Source of the DNA: Candidatus Promineofilum glycogenicum
GTDB lineage: Bacteria; Chloroflexota; Anaerolineae; Promineifilales; Promineifilaceae
Length of the DNA: 64,000 bases
Direction: 5' to 3'
Assembly: GCA_016707605.1 (NCBI GenBank)
Contig: JADJHJ010000013.1
Location: forward strand, 143,761-207,760
Under the pieces are notes generated by a model. It worked only from the letters and a program-made list of their open reading frames with translations. It made no database searches and had not been told where the DNA came from. Positions 1-8,317 of this stretch are shown here, in pieces. Positions within the stretch are counted from its first letter, which is position 1; the number at the start of each line of letters is the position of its first letter. Made by a program: the position numbers and the translations under genes.

Positions 1-378
1 GGACTGGCGCTGTTCGTTCAGACGGGCTGCACCGCCTGCCACTACGGCCCGACACTGGGGGGCAACAGTTACGCCACCCTCGGCGCGCAAGAACCCTACG
101 TGACCAACGATGTGGGCCGTTACGCCGTGACCGGCGAAGAAGCGGACATGCACGTCTTCAAGGTGCCGAGTCTGCGTAACGTGGCCGTCACCGGCCCGTA
201 CCTCCACGACGGCAGCGTCCCCACTATGGAGTCGATGGTGCAACTGATGGTTCGCCATCAGCTCGGCAAGGAGCTTTCCAGCGAGCAAGTTGACACCATG
301 GTCATCTTCCTGCGCTCGCTGACCGGCGAATTGCCGGCGGACTATACGGCCGCGCCGGAACTGCCACTGGCTGAGTAA
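1..378 (+). CDS. Di-haem cytochrome c peroxidase/MauG family, C-terminal fragment
   Basis: This is the C-terminal end of a periplasmic di-haem cytochrome c peroxidase or MauG-type protein; its start lies upstream of the window. The frame is open from the first base, and codons 10-14 encode CTACH, a CxxCH haem c attachment site. The stretch FKVPSLRNV followed by GPYLHDGSVPTM is the usual signature around the C-terminal haem of this family. A GTG at 100 would remove the haem site, so it is not the real start. The family reduces hydrogen peroxide or oxidises a partner protein; which applies cannot be told from this piece. Confidence 0.85.
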   Translation, partial: GLALFVQTGCTACHYGPTLGGNSYATLGAQEPYVTNDVGRYAVTGEEADMHVFKVPSLRNVAVTGPYLHDGSVPTMESMVQLMVRHQLGKELSSEQVDTMVIFLRSLTGELPADYTAAPELPLAE

Positions 379-409
379 CCTGTAGCGAGTCTTCGCTTTA
401 CCTGACGGA

Positions 410-441
410 GCGACCCCAGATCATCATCGATCTGGGGTCGC
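410..441 (+). terminator. Strong hairpin after the cytochrome c peroxidase gene
   Basis: A 13-bp perfect stem (GCGACCCCAGATC and its complement) closes a 6-nt loop 31 bases after the stop codon. It is followed by only a weak T tract, so it may act as a terminator or as a 3' stabiliser. Confidence 0.55.
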
Positions 442-560
442 TTGTCGTTAGCGCTGGACAGTTGCTTATGGCTTTTTTCCCAATCTTGACCACCTCTGCC
501 CGCTCCTTATAATGCTCCATGTCGTCCGCGAGGCGACGGCAACCTACATAGGAGGGCTCT

Positions 561-1004
561 ATGTCTGACCACGTCCATATGACGGCTGCGATCATCGACG
601 GCAATGACTTCGAGACGATCCGCTATCCCACCGACGACATCCACCTACGGGTGACAGAGGGAGGCAACGTGCAGGTCGTCGAGTTCGAATCGGTCGACCG
701 CGACGGCCCGCCGGCCCACCACCACCCCTGGCACGAGATCGAGTACGTCATCGAAGGCACGGTCGAGTTTTACGTGAACGGCCAATGGCAGCGCGGCGGG
801 CGGGGCACGGTGCAGATGTTGCCGCCGGGCGCGGCCCACTCGGTGCGCGTTCCGGAGGGCAAGGCGCGGTTGCTGATGATCACCATTGGCGCGCCCTATG
901 ACGGTTTCGCCCGCGACCTGTCGGCGCTCTATGCCGCCGGCGAGGCGAATCTGGCCAGTATTGTCGCTACGGCCAATCGGTGGGGCGTGCAGGCGGAAGG
1001 ATAG
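561..1004 (+). CDS. Cupin-domain protein
   Basis: A single-domain cupin of 147 residues. Residues about 45-115 form the conserved barrel: the first motif gives PPAHHHPWHEIEYV (three histidines and a glutamate able to bind a metal), and the second is the PPGAAHSVRVP strand. The start has a good Shine-Dalgarno sequence (TAGGAGGG, 5-6 bases upstream). The C-terminal 30 residues are helical and lie outside the barrel. Small stand-alone cupins of this type are enzymes or sensors of unknown substrate. The next gene begins 15 bases downstream, so the two may be co-transcribed. Confidence 0.8.
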   Translation: MSDHVHMTAAIIDGNDFETIRYPTDDIHLRVTEGGNVQVVEFESVDRDGPPAHHHPWHEIEYVIEGTVEFYVNGQWQRGGRGTVQMLPPGAAHSVRVPEGKARLLMITIGAPYDGFARDLSALYAAGEANLASIVATANRWGVQAEG

Positions 1005-1018
1005 TGACGGGATCCTCT

Positions 1019-1456
1019 ATGTCGATCAGGAATGTGTCCGGCCTTGAACTCATGCAGGCGATGGTGGACGGCCAAATCCCCATGCCCCCCATCGCCCACG
1101 TCATTCCCATGCGCGGCGTGGCTGCGGAACACGGCCGCATCGTCTTTGAGGCCCAGGCCGACGAACGCCACCTGAACCCGCTCGGCGGCGTCCACGGCGG
1201 CTTTGCCGCCACGGTGCTGGACTCGGTGACGGGCTGCGCCGTCCATACCGTCCTGGAAGCGGGCGTTGGCTACGCCACTGTTGATTTGAACGTCAAGATG
1301 CTGAAAGCCGTGCCGCGCGGCGTGCCCCTGATCGCCGAGGGAAAGGTGATCTTCGTCTCCCGCTCGCTGGGCATCTCGGAGGGTACGCTGAAAGATGCCG
1401 GCGGCAATCTCTATGCCCATGCGACGGCGACGTGCCTGATCCTGCGCCCAACGTGA
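1019..1456 (+). CDS. Hotdog-fold thioesterase (PaaI-like)
   Basis: A 145-residue hotdog protein expected to hydrolyse acyl- or aryl-CoA thioesters. The motif HLNPLGGVHGGFAATVLD, with the GGVHGG turn before the long helix, is typical of the PaaI/YbgC-related 4HBT group. The downstream strand GYATVDLNVKML fits the second half of the fold. The open frame extends upstream to 980, overlapping the cupin gene, but the ATG at 1019 gives the usual family length and no overlap. The substrate is unknown. Confidence 0.8.
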   Translation: MSIRNVSGLELMQAMVDGQIPMPPIAHVIPMRGVAAEHGRIVFEAQADERHLNPLGGVHGGFAATVLDSVTGCAVHTVLEAGVGYATVDLNVKMLKAVPRGVPLIAEGKVIFVSRSLGISEGTLKDAGGNLYAHATATCLILRPT

Positions 1457-1768
1457 GCCGCGAACAGATCTGAATTCGGCCCGTTCGCGGCGACGGCCTG
1501 CCTGGGCTGCGTCTACATCAACCCGCCGTGCGGCCACCCGACCGCCGCGCGGGTGTATATGTGGGTGCGCCAGAGCGCCCACGACCAGGGACTCGACCCT
1601 GTGTTGTTCCAGACTGTGCGCGACTGGCTGCCGGCCGATTGGCCCTTCGCCCGGGTGATTGAGACCGGCTCAATCATGAAAGTGCTGTTTCAGTCGGTCA
1701 ATTTATCTCTTCGCAGAACAGTCCCGGAATTCTCATCGTTTCACAACGACTCCCCGTTGCTCAAATAG
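1457..1768 (+). pseudogene. Possible remnant of a GNAT-like protein C-terminus
   Basis: The frame stays open directly after the thioesterase stop. It encodes a stretch with real protein character (CLGCVYINPP, then VYMWVRQSAHDQGLDP and a segment ending in DWPFARV). From memory this resembles the C-terminal part of small GNAT-type acetyltransferases of Actinobacteria and Chloroflexi. No start codon or N-terminal half is present, and the last 25 codons look random. It is best read as a decayed fragment; the family assignment is uncertain. Confidence 0.35.
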
Positions 1769-1941
1769 CGGAAGACCTGCTCCTGCTCTGGCTTGTCAGC
1801 GAGCCGGAAGAGTGGATCAACCGCATTCGCTCTTTGGTGCAGTTGTGCCAGCGCCCGACCGCCCATCGTGATAGGGCGGGCAACTCCGCGACGGCTGCCT
1901 CTTTTGCTGCCCCATAATCATCCCAATTTGATACTGGGTAC

Positions 1942-1994
1942 TTGACAATACTGTGCGTCATATGGTATTCTATTACTGTGTTACATACAGTAAT
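1942..1994 (+). promoter_or_regulatory. Promoter and palindromic operator of the PadR/HAAS operon
   Basis: A near-consensus sigma-70 promoter, TTGACA (1942-1947), 18-bp spacer, TATTCT (1966-1971), is followed at once by the inverted repeat ATTACTGT-N7-ACAGTAAT (1972-1994). The repeat covers the expected transcription start, a good position for an autorepressor. PadR regulators commonly bind such dyads in their own promoters; that this one does is inferred. Confidence 0.65.
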
Positions 1995-2044
1995 GGCTGA
2001 TACACAGCACTGATTGACGCACAGCACTAGAAGGTACACAGCTT

Positions 2045-2399
2045 ATGACCGAAAAGGAATTAGACGAGCAGTTCGACAACCTGCGCCTGGAGCTGCGGCG
2101 CGGCGTGGTGGTGCTGGCCGTCCTCAGCCAGATGGACACCGCCCGCTATGGCTACAGCCTCATCCAACGGCTGGCCGAGCGGGGGCTGGACGTGGAGGAG
2201 GGCACGCTCTACCCGCTGCTGCGGCGGCTGGAGAAGCAGGGGCCTACTGGAAAGCGAGTGGGAGATCGGCGAGGCGCGGCCGCGCAAGTACTATCGCATC
2301 AGCCCGCTGGGGCGCAAGGTATTGGCCGCGCTGACGACGGAGTGGAACGATACGGTTGAGGTGATGCACCTCATTCTATATGGAGAGAAACATGTCTGA
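2045..2399 (+). pseudogene. PadR-family transcriptional regulator (frameshifted)
   Basis: A PadR winged-helix regulator split over two frames. The first frame gives the helix-turn-helix with RYGYSLIQRLAERGL and EEGTLYPLLRRLEKQG; the second continues LLESEWEIGEARPRKYYRIS to the stop. The break is one extra base in the GGGGCC run near 2241-2245, probably a sequencing error. The stop overlaps the next gene's ATG by eight bases, so translation is coupled. PadR plus HAAS membrane protein is a common pair in which the regulator controls the membrane partner. Confidence 0.8.
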
Positions 2400-3384
2400 G
2401 TTAATCGAGCGCTATGTACATCAGGTGGGGCGCTATTTGCCAAGCAAGGAGCGGGCCGAGATTCAGGCCGAGCTGCGGTCGCAGATTCAGGATCAGTTGG
2501 AAGACCGCTACGAGGGCGCACCGACGCAAACCGACGTGGCCGCCGTCCTGAAGGAACTGGGTGACCCCCGCCGCATGGCCGCGTCCTATGGCGGAGAGCA
2601 GTATCTCGTCGGCCCCGACCTCTACCCGGTCATGATGATGGTGCTGCGCCGTGGCTGGGTCATTGTGCCGCCGGTGGCCATTCTTGTCCACGTGCTGGCC
2701 GCGCTGTTGGGCGACGAGAGCGGCAACTTTATCACTCTGCTGCTGGAGGCCGCCGCCGGCGCGTTCCAGGCGGCGTTCATCTTCACCGGCATCGTCGTCC
2801 TCATCTTCGCCATCCTGCAACACTCCGGTGAAGACCTGGACGAGATCACCGGCAACGACAAGGGGTTCGACCCGCTGGCCCTGCCGGAAGTCAACGACCC
2901 GGCCGAGGTTGATCGCTTTGAAGCCATCTTCGGCCTGGCCTTCGGCACCTTCGCCCTGCTGGTCCTGCTCTACTTCCTGCGCGTCGGTGGCCTGACGTTG
3001 CGCTTCAACCTGGCCGATCCAGGCGACGTTATCCCTGTGCCCGTGCCCTGGTTGGTGGCGATGATTGCCATCGGGACGACGCAGATGGTGCTGCAACTAA
3101 CGGCGCTGCTACGTGGACATTGGAACGTGCCAATGTGGCTGGTCAACATGGCCCTGGACATCGTCGGCGCGGTGGCGCTGTACTTCGTCCTGTGGCTGCC
3201 GCTGGCGGAGCGGTTCTACGCCGCCGTTCCGCAACTGGTGGGCGTGCCCTTCATCGGCCGCGGGCCGGAGGTCATCCTGGCCATCTCGATCATCATCACG
3301 GTCATCGAGGGCGTCACCAAGCTGGTCAAGATGGTGAGCCACGGCCACGACGCGCCAACATCTTATAACGTCAAAGCCAACTGA
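2392..3384 (+). CDS. HAAS-domain membrane protein paired with PadR
   Basis: The N-terminal 75 residues are a HAAS-type helical domain (IERYVHQVGRYLPSKERAEI, then VAAVLKELGDPRRMAASYG), which is typically encoded next to PadR regulators. Then come about seven hydrophobic segments, with long helices near residues 85-110, 118-140, 180-205, 225-245, 250-275 and 285-315. The ATG at 2392 overlaps the PadR stop; an in-frame ATG 12 bases earlier is possible. The protein probably sits in the cytoplasmic membrane, with the HAAS domain in the cytoplasm. Its ligand and output are unknown. Confidence 0.8.
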   Translation: MSELIERYVHQVGRYLPSKERAEIQAELRSQIQDQLEDRYEGAPTQTDVAAVLKELGDPRRMAASYGGEQYLVGPDLYPVMMMVLRRGWVIVPPVAILVHVLAALLGDESGNFITLLLEAAAGAFQAAFIFTGIVVLIFAILQHSGEDLDEITGNDKGFDPLALPEVNDPAEVDRFEAIFGLAFGTFALLVLLYFLRVGGLTLRFNLADPGDVIPVPVPWLVAMIAIGTTQMVLQLTALLRGHWNVPMWLVNMALDIVGAVALYFVLWLPLAERFYAAVPQLVGVPFIGRGPEVILAISIIITVIEGVTKLVKMVSHGHDAPTSYNVKAN

Positions 3385-3473
3385 AGAGAAGTCGTTTAGC
3401 CAGAGCGCTACGTTCCGCCGGCAAGAGCCGCGTAAACCGTGACTACGTCGTGGAGCAGGTAAACAGGAGAATC

Positions 3474-4445
3474 ATGAAAGCAATTGTTTACACTCAATAC
3501 GGTTCACCCGACGTACTCCAACTCCAGGAAGTGGCCAGACCCCTGCCGGAGAAGGGGGAGTTGTTAGTCAAGGTTCACGCCACGGGCCTCAACGCCGCCG
3601 ACCGGCTTGGGTTGAGTGGCCAGCCGTTTATCGCCCGGCTGGCAATGGGTGGGCTGCGGCGGCCGAAGCACACCATCCTGGGGGCCGACGTGGCCGGGGT
3701 GGTGGAGGCGGTTGGCTCCGGCGTGACCACCTTCCGGCCGGGCGACGCGGTCTTCGGCGACATATCCGGCGCCGGCTTCGGCGGGCTGGCCGAATACGTC
3801 TGCGCCCCCGAGGGCGTCTGGGCGCTAAAGCCAGAGGGCGTCTCGTTCGAGCAGGCCGCCGCCGCGCCGATGGCTGCCGTCACCGCTTTGCAGGGGTTGC
3901 GCGACAAGGGGCAGCTTCGGGCCGGCCAGCGGGTGCTCATCCACGGCGCGTCGGGCGGCGTGGGCACGTTCGCGGTGCAGATCGCCGCGGCGCTGAGGGG
4001 CGAGGTGACGGCCGTGTGTAGCGCCCGCAACGCCGACATGGTCCGCGCCCTGGGGGCAACCCACGTCATCGACTACGCGCGGGAAGATTTCGCGCGCAAC
4101 GGGCCGCGCTACGACCTGATTCTGGCCGCCAACGGCCACCGGCCGATCGGCGACTACCGGCGGGCGCTGGCCCCCGGCGGGGTCTACGTCGTCAGCGGCG
4201 GCAGTATGACGCAGATTTTCCAGGGGATACTCCTGGGGCCGGTGCTGTCGCGCTTTGGCGACAAGAGAATGGGCAATCTGGCGGCCATGCCCAACGTCGA
4301 TGACCTGGCCACGGTGGGCGAATGGCTGGAAAAGGGGACAATACGGTCGGTCATTGACCGTTGCTATCCGCTGGAGAAGACGGCCGAAGCGTTTCGCTAT
4401 TTGGAGCAGGAACACGCCCGCGGCAAGGTAGTGATCACCGTCTGA
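3474..4445 (+). CDS. NAD(P)H-dependent quinone reductase-like MDR oxidoreductase
   Basis: A 323-residue medium-chain dehydrogenase/reductase. The GroES-like half carries GADVAGVVEAVGSGV, and the Rossmann half carries VLIHGASGGVGTFAVQIA, the nucleotide-binding AxGGVG loop typical of NADPH-dependent quinone or enone reductases. No structural or catalytic zinc cysteines are seen, in keeping with zinc-independent QOR-type members. The ATG at 3474 has AGGAGA just upstream and gives the usual MKAIVYTQYGSPDVLQL start; the eight codons before it are not part of the family. It is followed by a block of palindromic repeats. Confidence 0.85.
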   Translation: MKAIVYTQYGSPDVLQLQEVARPLPEKGELLVKVHATGLNAADRLGLSGQPFIARLAMGGLRRPKHTILGADVAGVVEAVGSGVTTFRPGDAVFGDISGAGFGGLAEYVCAPEGVWALKPEGVSFEQAAAAPMAAVTALQGLRDKGQLRAGQRVLIHGASGGVGTFAVQIAAALRGEVTAVCSARNADMVRALGATHVIDYAREDFARNGPRYDLILAANGHRPIGDYRRALAPGGVYVVSGGSMTQIFQGILLGPVLSRFGDKRMGNLAAMPNVDDLATVGEWLEKGTIRSVIDRCYPLEKTAEAFRYLEQEHARGKVVITV

Positions 4446-4462
4446 GCCGAAGGCGTCCTATA

Positions 4463-4621
4463 GTAGGGGCGGGTCTCAGACCCGCCCCTACAAGGCAGGC
4501 GACGTGATGTAGGGGCGGGTCTCAGACCACCGGCAGGCGACGTGATGTAGGGGCGGGTCTCAGACCCGCCCCTACAAGGCAGACGACGTGATGTAGGGGC
4601 GGGTCTCAGACCCGCCCCTAC
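4463..4621 (+). repeat. Array of four GGGGCGGGTCTCAGACCCGCCCC palindromes (family A)
   Basis: Three full 29-bp palindromes (4463-4491, 4547-4575, 4593-4621) and one half copy (4509-4528) are separated by a shared GGCAGGCGACGTGAT-like spacer, forming about 46-bp direct repeats. Other copies lie at 16950-16978 and, degenerate, at 44942-44969. The array fills the gap between two genes, and its last copy ends just before the Shine-Dalgarno sequence of the next gene. Confidence 0.9.
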
Positions 4622-4637
4622 CAGTCAGGTGACTATT

Positions 4638-5442
4638 ATGGAACACGACGACGACCTTATCCGCTTTGAAGCCGAAGGCGCGCCCTCGCTGCCACCGACG
4701 CCGGAGCAGGGCCACGTAGACTACGACGGCGCGCGCATCTGGTACGCAGTCTACGGGGATGGGCCGCCGGTGGTTCTGCTGCACGGCGGGCTGGGCAACA
4801 GCGGCAACTGGGGCTATCAGGCCCCGGCGCTGGTGGCCAAGGGCTATCGCGTCGTGGTCATTGACAGCCGTGGCCACGGCCGCAGCACGCGCGACGAGCG
4901 CCCCTACACCTACGAGTTGATGGCCGCCGACGTGCTGGCGGTGATGGATCGCCTGGGCCTGGAACGGCCGGCGTTTGTGGGTTGGAGCGACGGGGCTTGC
5001 GTCGCGTTGGTGTTGGCCGCGCAGACGCCGAGCCGCGTGGCCGGCGTGGTCTTCTTTGCCTGTAATATGGATCCCAGTGGCGCGAAGCCGTTCGAGTTCA
5101 CGCCGATTCTTGGGCGGTGCATCAACCGCCATATCGCAGGACTATGCTCAGTTGTCGGCCACGCCCGACCAGTTCGAGGCCATGTCAGCAGCCGTCGGGT
5201 TGATGCAAAGCACGCAGTCCAATTACTTGGCCGACGACCTGGCGCAGATTAGCGTGCCGGTGACCGTCGTCCATAGCGAGTACGATGAGTTCATTCACCG
5301 CGAACACGCCGTCTATCTGGCGCAGACGATCCCCAACGCCGAACTGGTTGACCTTCAAGGCGTTAGCCACTTCGCACCCCTCCAAAGGCCGGAGCTATTC
5401 AACGACATCGTCCTGGCCTTCCTTAGCAAAGTTTGGCCTTGA
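4638..5442 (+). pseudogene. Alpha/beta hydrolase (frameshifted)
   Basis: An alpha/beta-hydrolase of about 268 residues in two frames. The first part has the oxyanion loop LLHGGLGNSGNW, the strand VVVIDSRGHGRST, and the nucleophile elbow GWSDG. After a one-base slip near 5133 the second frame continues QDYAQLSATPDQF and supplies the acid (SEYDEF) and catalytic histidine (GVSHF). All triad residues are therefore present, and the break is likely a consensus error. The ATG at 4638 follows AGGTGA; a GTG nine bases earlier is a weaker choice. The substrate is unknown. Confidence 0.8.
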
Positions 5443-5470
5443 GCTATAGCGAGGCTTTACTGGTTGCCAC

Positions 5471-6379
5471 ATGAATCGTGTAGCCCTTCTGCGCTGCGAC
5501 AAACTTCCCAGCTTCGTCACCTGGGACGTGCCTAATCTGGAGGAGTTGTTTGGCGAGGATGAACTGTTGCGCGAGGGTTTCGTGGCGCAGGGCATCGAGG
5601 CCGAGTCGGTGGTCTGGAGCCGGCCCGACGTGGACTGGAATCGCTACGACGCCGCGCTGATCCGCAGCACGTGGGACTACCTGGACGATAGCGAGAACTT
5701 CCTGGGCGTCCTGACGCAGATCGAGGCCTCTTCCTGCCACCTCTTCAACCCCCTGGCCGCCGTGCGCTGGAACATGGACAAGCGCTATCTGTTCGACCTG
5801 GAGCGGTGGGGCGCAGCGATCATCCCGACCTTCACGGCCGCAAACCTGGATGTCGGCGCGCTACGCCAAGCGCTGGCCGCGGCGGGAGCGTCGAGTGTCG
5901 TCCTGAAGCCCGCGGTTGGCCTGGGCGCGGCGCACGTCCAGCACGCTCCACTGGACGAACTGGAAGCCACGCTGGCCAGACTCAGCGCCGAATCGCCGGG
6001 TCACGACTATCTGATTCAGCCGTTTATCGAGGCTGTCGTTGGCGAGGGGGAGTGGTCGTTCGTCTATTTCGACCGGCAGTTGAGCCACGTGCTGCTGAAG
6101 CAGCCGGCACCGGGCGACTTTCGGGTGCAGGGTATCTACGGTGGGACGATCCAGCCGGCCGCGCCGAGCAACGACGATCGCTTGCAGGCGGAGGCGGTGC
6201 TGGCCCGGCTGCCGTTTGACGTGCTCTACGCCCGGCTGGACTTCGTGCGCGTTAGTGGGCGGCTGGCGGTCATCGAGGTCGAACTGATCGAGCCGATCTT
6301 CTCGTTCAACCTCGTGCCGGAGAGCATAGCCCGGCTGGTTGTGGCCACGCGTGGTGCGTTGGCCACGAAGGTGGCCTGA
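5471..6379 (+). CDS. ATP-grasp family ligase (DcsG/RimK-like)
   Basis: A 302-residue ATP-grasp protein. RSTWDYLDD and NPLAAVRWNMDKRYLF are the N-terminal signatures of the group that includes the cycloserine ligase DcsG and related stand-alone ligases. The central VVLKPAVGLGA holds the ATP-binding lysine and glycine loop, and the end (RLDFVRVSGRLAVIEVELIEP) carries the metal-binding acidic residues. Such enzymes join a carboxylate to an amine using ATP. No peptide-synthesis partner is nearby, so the substrate cannot be named. Confidence 0.75.
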   Translation: MNRVALLRCDKLPSFVTWDVPNLEELFGEDELLREGFVAQGIEAESVVWSRPDVDWNRYDAALIRSTWDYLDDSENFLGVLTQIEASSCHLFNPLAAVRWNMDKRYLFDLERWGAAIIPTFTAANLDVGALRQALAAAGASSVVLKPAVGLGAAHVQHAPLDELEATLARLSAESPGHDYLIQPFIEAVVGEGEWSFVYFDRQLSHVLLKQPAPGDFRVQGIYGGTIQPAAPSNDDRLQAEAVLARLPFDVLYARLDFVRVSGRLAVIEVELIEPIFSFNLVPESIARLVVATRGALATKVA

Positions 6380-6488
6380 ACAAGCCTGTTGCCTTTGCGC
6401 CCACAACTGGGATACAGTACCCGCCGGCCAAACCGAACCGCACCGGCACGGTTGGCCACTCCAACACCCTGGTTGAGACGGAGTTGAG

Positions 6489-6875
6489 ATGACACCCAAG
6501 CAAGAAGCGCCCCAAACGATTGACGCCTACATCGCCGGCTATCCCGAAGAGGTGCAGGCCATCCTGCAACTGATTCGCCGCACCATCCACGAGACCGCCC
6601 CGGAAGCAACCGAGGCCATCAGCTACGGGATGCCGACCTTTAAGCTGCACGGCAACCTCGTCCACTTTGGCGCGTTCAAGAGCCACATCGGCTTCTACCC
6701 TGTGCCCTCGGGCATGGAGGCGTTCAAGGACGAACTGGCTGCCTATAAGCAGGGCAAAGGGTCGGTGCAGTTCCCGCTGAATAAGCCCATGCCGCTCGAT
6801 CTGATCCGGCGCATGGTGGAGTTCCGGGTGCAGGAGAGCAAAGCCGCGGCGGCGATGAAGGGCAGCCGGGCCTAG
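6489..6875 (+). CDS. DUF1801 (YdhG/YjbR-like fold) protein
   Basis: A 128-residue protein with the full DUF1801 signature: TIDAYIAGYPEEVQAIL, ISYGMPTFKLHG, HIGFYPVPSG and FPLNKPMPLDLI. Family members are small cytosolic proteins with a frataxin/YdhG-like fold whose biochemical role is poorly defined. The start follows GGAGTTGAG. The DMT transporter gene begins 15 bases downstream, so the two may share a transcript. Confidence 0.85.
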   Translation: MTPKQEAPQTIDAYIAGYPEEVQAILQLIRRTIHETAPEATEAISYGMPTFKLHGNLVHFGAFKSHIGFYPVPSGMEAFKDELAAYKQGKGSVQFPLNKPMPLDLIRRMVEFRVQESKAAAAMKGSRA

Positions 6876-6890
6876 CCCCGTCGAGGCGCA

Positions 6891-7820
6891 ATGAAACCCA
6901 TCCACTACGCGGCCTTGCTGCTATTGGGCGCGGTCTGGGGCGCGTCATTCCTGTTCATCGGCATGGCCGCGCCGGGGTTCGGGCCGCTGTCGCTGATGTT
7001 TGCGCGGGTGCTCGTCGCCGGGCTGCTCATGCTGGCCGTGGCCACCCTGACCCAGCGGCAAGCGGGTCTGCGGGCGACGCTGCGGCTGCGCCGGAACTGG
7101 CGCACTTATCTGATCGTCGGCCTGTTCAACTCCGCCCTGCCGTTCACCCTGATCGCCTTCTCCGAACTGCGCCTGACCGCCTCGCTGGCGGCCATCCTCA
7201 ACTCGACGACGCCGCTGTTCACGGCCCTGGTCGCCGCGGCCTGGGGCAGCGAGCGGCTGACCGGCCGCAAGATGTGGGGGGTGCTGCTGGGCGTCATTGG
7301 CGTGGCCGTGCTGGTGGGCGGCGCGCCGCTGGCCATCAATGGGGGGATCATCCTGGCCGTGCTGGCCTCGCTGCTGGCGGCGCTCAGCTATGGCCTGGGC
7401 ACGGTCTACGCCTCGCGCCACATCACCGGCCTGCCCGCGGCTTATGCCTCCACGGTGCAGTTGTTGGGCGCGGCGGTTATCCTGGCCGCGCCGGGCGTGC
7501 TGGCCTGGCCGGCGGAGCGGCCGTCGCCGGGAGCCATCGGCGCGCTGGCGGCGCTCATCCTGCTCTCCACTACCTTCGCCTACCTGCTCTACTTCTTCCT
7601 GCTGAAGAACGTCGGGCCGACGCGCACGGCCAGCGTGACCTTCCTCGTGCCCGTCTTCGGCTCGCTGTGGGCCGTCCTCTTTCTGCGCGAGCCGTTCAGC
7701 GTGTGGATGCTGCTGGGTATGGCCATCATTCTGACCAGCGTCGGCCTGGTCACCAGCCGCCGGGCGGACCAGGGCCGGCCGCTGCCTGCCGGCCAACTGC
7801 CCGACACGACGCCGCCATGA
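6891..7820 (+). CDS. EamA/DMT-superfamily transporter
   Basis: A 309-residue inner-membrane protein with ten predicted helices arranged as two EamA repeats of five. The first repeat begins YAALLLLGAVWGASFLFIG, including the WG-x-SF motif; the second starts near residue 150 (IILAVLASLLAALSYGLGTV). Members export amino acids or metabolites by drug/metabolite exchange. The C-terminal 20 residues are hydrophilic and cytoplasmic. No substrate clue is visible in the neighbours. Confidence 0.88.
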   Translation: MKPIHYAALLLLGAVWGASFLFIGMAAPGFGPLSLMFARVLVAGLLMLAVATLTQRQAGLRATLRLRRNWRTYLIVGLFNSALPFTLIAFSELRLTASLAAILNSTTPLFTALVAAAWGSERLTGRKMWGVLLGVIGVAVLVGGAPLAINGGIILAVLASLLAALSYGLGTVYASRHITGLPAAYASTVQLLGAAVILAAPGVLAWPAERPSPGAIGALAALILLSTTFAYLLYFFLLKNVGPTRTASVTFLVPVFGSLWAVLFLREPFSVWMLLGMAIILTSVGLVTSRRADQGRPLPAGQLPDTTPP

Positions 7821-7936
7821 GCGCGGCCTGGTACTCTGACAGAGGGTTGCGAAACTTCCGCCGAGGTGGTGCAGTACGTCGCGGTGTAGCTCTAGGTTGC
7901 TGCGCGGCGCTACCAACAAGAGGGAGATGAAACAGA

Positions 7937-8305
7937 ATGGTCACTATCGTCCGAGCGGTTGATCTGGAACTGCGCCCCGGCGGCACGGTGCGCTTCGAGG
8001 GAGAGCCGCACGGTTCCGCACTCTCCTTCTTCCACGTCAGAAACGCGCCCGGCGCGGGAGCCGCGCGCCACGTCCACCCCTACCCGGAGACGTGGCTCGT
8101 GTTGGCCGGGCGGGTGCGCTTCACGGTGGGCGGGGAGCCGGTCGAGGCCGGGCCGGGCGACATCGTCGTGGCTCCGGGGCAGGTTCCTCACGGCTTCGTC
8201 AGCCTGGGGCCGGAGATGCTGGAGATGATGTGTATGCACCCGTCCGCCAGGTTCATCCAGGAAGACCTGGAGGAAGGCAACCAGGAACCGCGTTCGCCCG
8301 CGTAA
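7937..8305 (+). CDS. Small cupin protein
   Basis: A 122-residue single cupin. Motif 1 reads RHVHPYPETWLVLAGRVRF (two histidines and a glutamate as metal ligands), motif 2 GDIVVAPGQVPHGFVSLG (the third histidine). GAGGGAGA precedes the ATG at a good distance. The gene ends 12 bases before the APH-like kinase and is likely co-transcribed with it. It is a different subgroup from the cupin at the left end of the window. Confidence 0.82.
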   Translation: MVTIVRAVDLELRPGGTVRFEGEPHGSALSFFHVRNAPGAGAARHVHPYPETWLVLAGRVRFTVGGEPVEAGPGDIVVAPGQVPHGFVSLGPEMLEMMCMHPSARFIQEDLEEGNQEPRSPA

Positions 8306-8317
8306 CCCGGCGGACAC

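Noticed and set aside
1761..2039. A 92-codon minus-strand frame before padR
   Set aside because: Its sequence has no domain character, and it overlaps the padR promoter and operator.
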